DNA of 64,000 nt from Nautilus pompilius (lineage: Eukaryota > Mollusca > Cephalopoda > Nautilida > Nautilidae). The DNA is taken from contig JACATO010001735.1 of the NCBI GenBank assembly GCA_018389105.1, forward strand, positions 1 to 64,000. The letters run 5' to 3'. Below, piece by piece: positions 63,044 to 64,000 of the stretch. Made by a program: the position numbers and the translations under genes. How positions within the stretch are numbered: position 1 is the stretch's first letter; every line of letters starts with the position of its first letter. A model generated the notes under the pieces. It saw nothing but the letters and a program-made list of their open reading frames with translations, did no database searches and was not told where the DNA came from.

Positions 63044-64000
63044 CTCACTTTTCGTGCTCTGTGTCAGGTCCTCAAATTCTAACCTCCACAGGAGTCGTGA
63101 GTGATGATCGCCAATGTTACAATTTTCTAGAGTTCATCCATCTTAAAATGTTCTGTTCCACGAGAGATGAGGGAGACAGAGGAGGTCACCATCTGCTTCA
63201 GACCGAGAGCAGAAGTGATTGTTGTGACCTGAGCTTCTTTCATCTGAAATAATTACCATATTCGGAATTTGTATCCACGGAAACTTTCTCGGTCTGTCTG
63301 TACCTCGGTATTCTAGCCACCTGGTTTATTACTGGTGCCGGTATTCTCTAATGTATCCTATCATCATTGATGCCATCATTACATCAAGATCGTTGATCCC
63401 ATGACCCCAGACACCAGACCCCTCCGGTCCCCGGGGACCTCTGTGTCAGCCGAGGCGGTTCGTACAGGACAGACTCACTTCCGTGTGAACGGACCTTTGT
63501 GTTTACAGCGAGTATTTGGCCGGGGCTGCCTGTCGACCCCTCCCACCTGCCGTTAATTCGCTATAAGCAGCCACGGCCCACATAAATAATTCGGTAGGTA
63601 AACAATAATAAAGAAGAGAAATAAATTACCCTGTTTTCGGGAGGAGTAGTTTCATGCAGTAGGTCTCGGTGCCGTTCACACCTCTGAACAGAGCTCACAG
63701 CTCCATCGTCTCGTCCACCTGATCCTAGGATTACGTCTGGTGTTTTCTCTATTGCAGCATCGGGTTACACGGAGTGGTGATGGATGAACCGTCCCGCATC
63801 TTCCTCTTCACGTAGATTAATGAAATTCTAAGAGATTGATGTAGGCACGAGTGTCGTAACTGACGGATACTGCAGGAGAAGTCGGCTCAGGGATGTCTAA
63901 GGACCCTTATTCCTTACTCTTCTGTCTGCGCCCTCATCTCTCTCTCTGCCAAACTAGTTCTGGTCACCTGTCTGCTCTGCCTTTGGAGTTCAATGATGAC
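63044..64000. repeat. Duplicated block E, copy 2 (runs off the window)
   Basis: Direct partner of 13,654-14,613, still matching at the final base of the window. In copy 1 this block precedes lectin locus A by about 1 kb, so a further lectin copy may lie to the right of the window. Confidence 0.9.

Overview
The window is eukaryotic and almost certainly from an animal. It has intron-split exons with GT/AG borders, extracellular domain exons (sushi/CCP, C-type lectin-like, GH18 chitinase), AT-rich DNA with long (AAT)n and (CT)n microsatellites, and fossils of six transposon types. The mix suggests a marine invertebrate, perhaps a lophotrochozoan, but no single feature fixes the taxon. Most of the sequence is non-coding. 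Two gene families stand out: a secreted coiled-coil/sushi/C-type-lectin family present in three copies, and one GH18 chitinase gene.

Layout, left to right. 1-3,817 is a duplicated spacer whose second copy is 25,545-29,381. 6.6-11.5 kb is a GC-rich, minus-strand non-LTR retrotransposon with PHD-like fingers, endonuclease, reverse transcriptase, RNase H and a C-terminal zinc finger. 13,654-14,613 is a duplicated block that reappears at 63,044 and runs off the window end. 15.2-24.8 kb is lectin locus A on the plus strand: a signal peptide/coiled-coil exon, three sushi exons and two lectin-domain exons. 29.4-30.6 kb is a decayed copy C of its 3' half. 33.2-34.7 kb is a Tigger/pogo fossil (minus), 36.7-39.3 kb a 5'-truncated Ty3/Gypsy retrotransposon with its 3' LTR, and about 41.0-41.55 kb a Tc1/mariner fossil. 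43,667-43,886 is a 22-bp minisatellite of exactly ten units. 44.3-49.85 kb is the chitinase gene, seven exons with an intact DxDxE motif but no 3' end. 49.88-54.32 kb is an inverted second copy (B) of locus A with only two sushi exons. 57.0-57.4 kb may be a piggyBac-like remnant and 58.7-60.0 kb is a GC-rich hAT-family fossil.

The most interesting part is the rearrangement history of the lectin locus. The middle sushi exon of copy A is a hybrid: its 5' half matches sushi exon 3 and its 3' half matches sushi exon 1. That is what one unequal crossover in a two-sushi ancestor would produce, and copy B still has the two-sushi form. Copy B begins inside an (ATT)n tract just after the last visible chitinase exon, so the chitinase gene is cut off there. 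A second (AAT)n tract marks a 3-kb stretch present in A and absent from B. Microsatellites therefore sit at three rearrangement joints.

Copies differ largely by 1-2 base indels, many in homopolymers, and the chitinase also carries one extra A in an A run. Either these are recent pseudogenes or the assembly keeps long-read indel errors; the sequence alone cannot decide. All exon borders are read by eye from splice signals and domain continuity.
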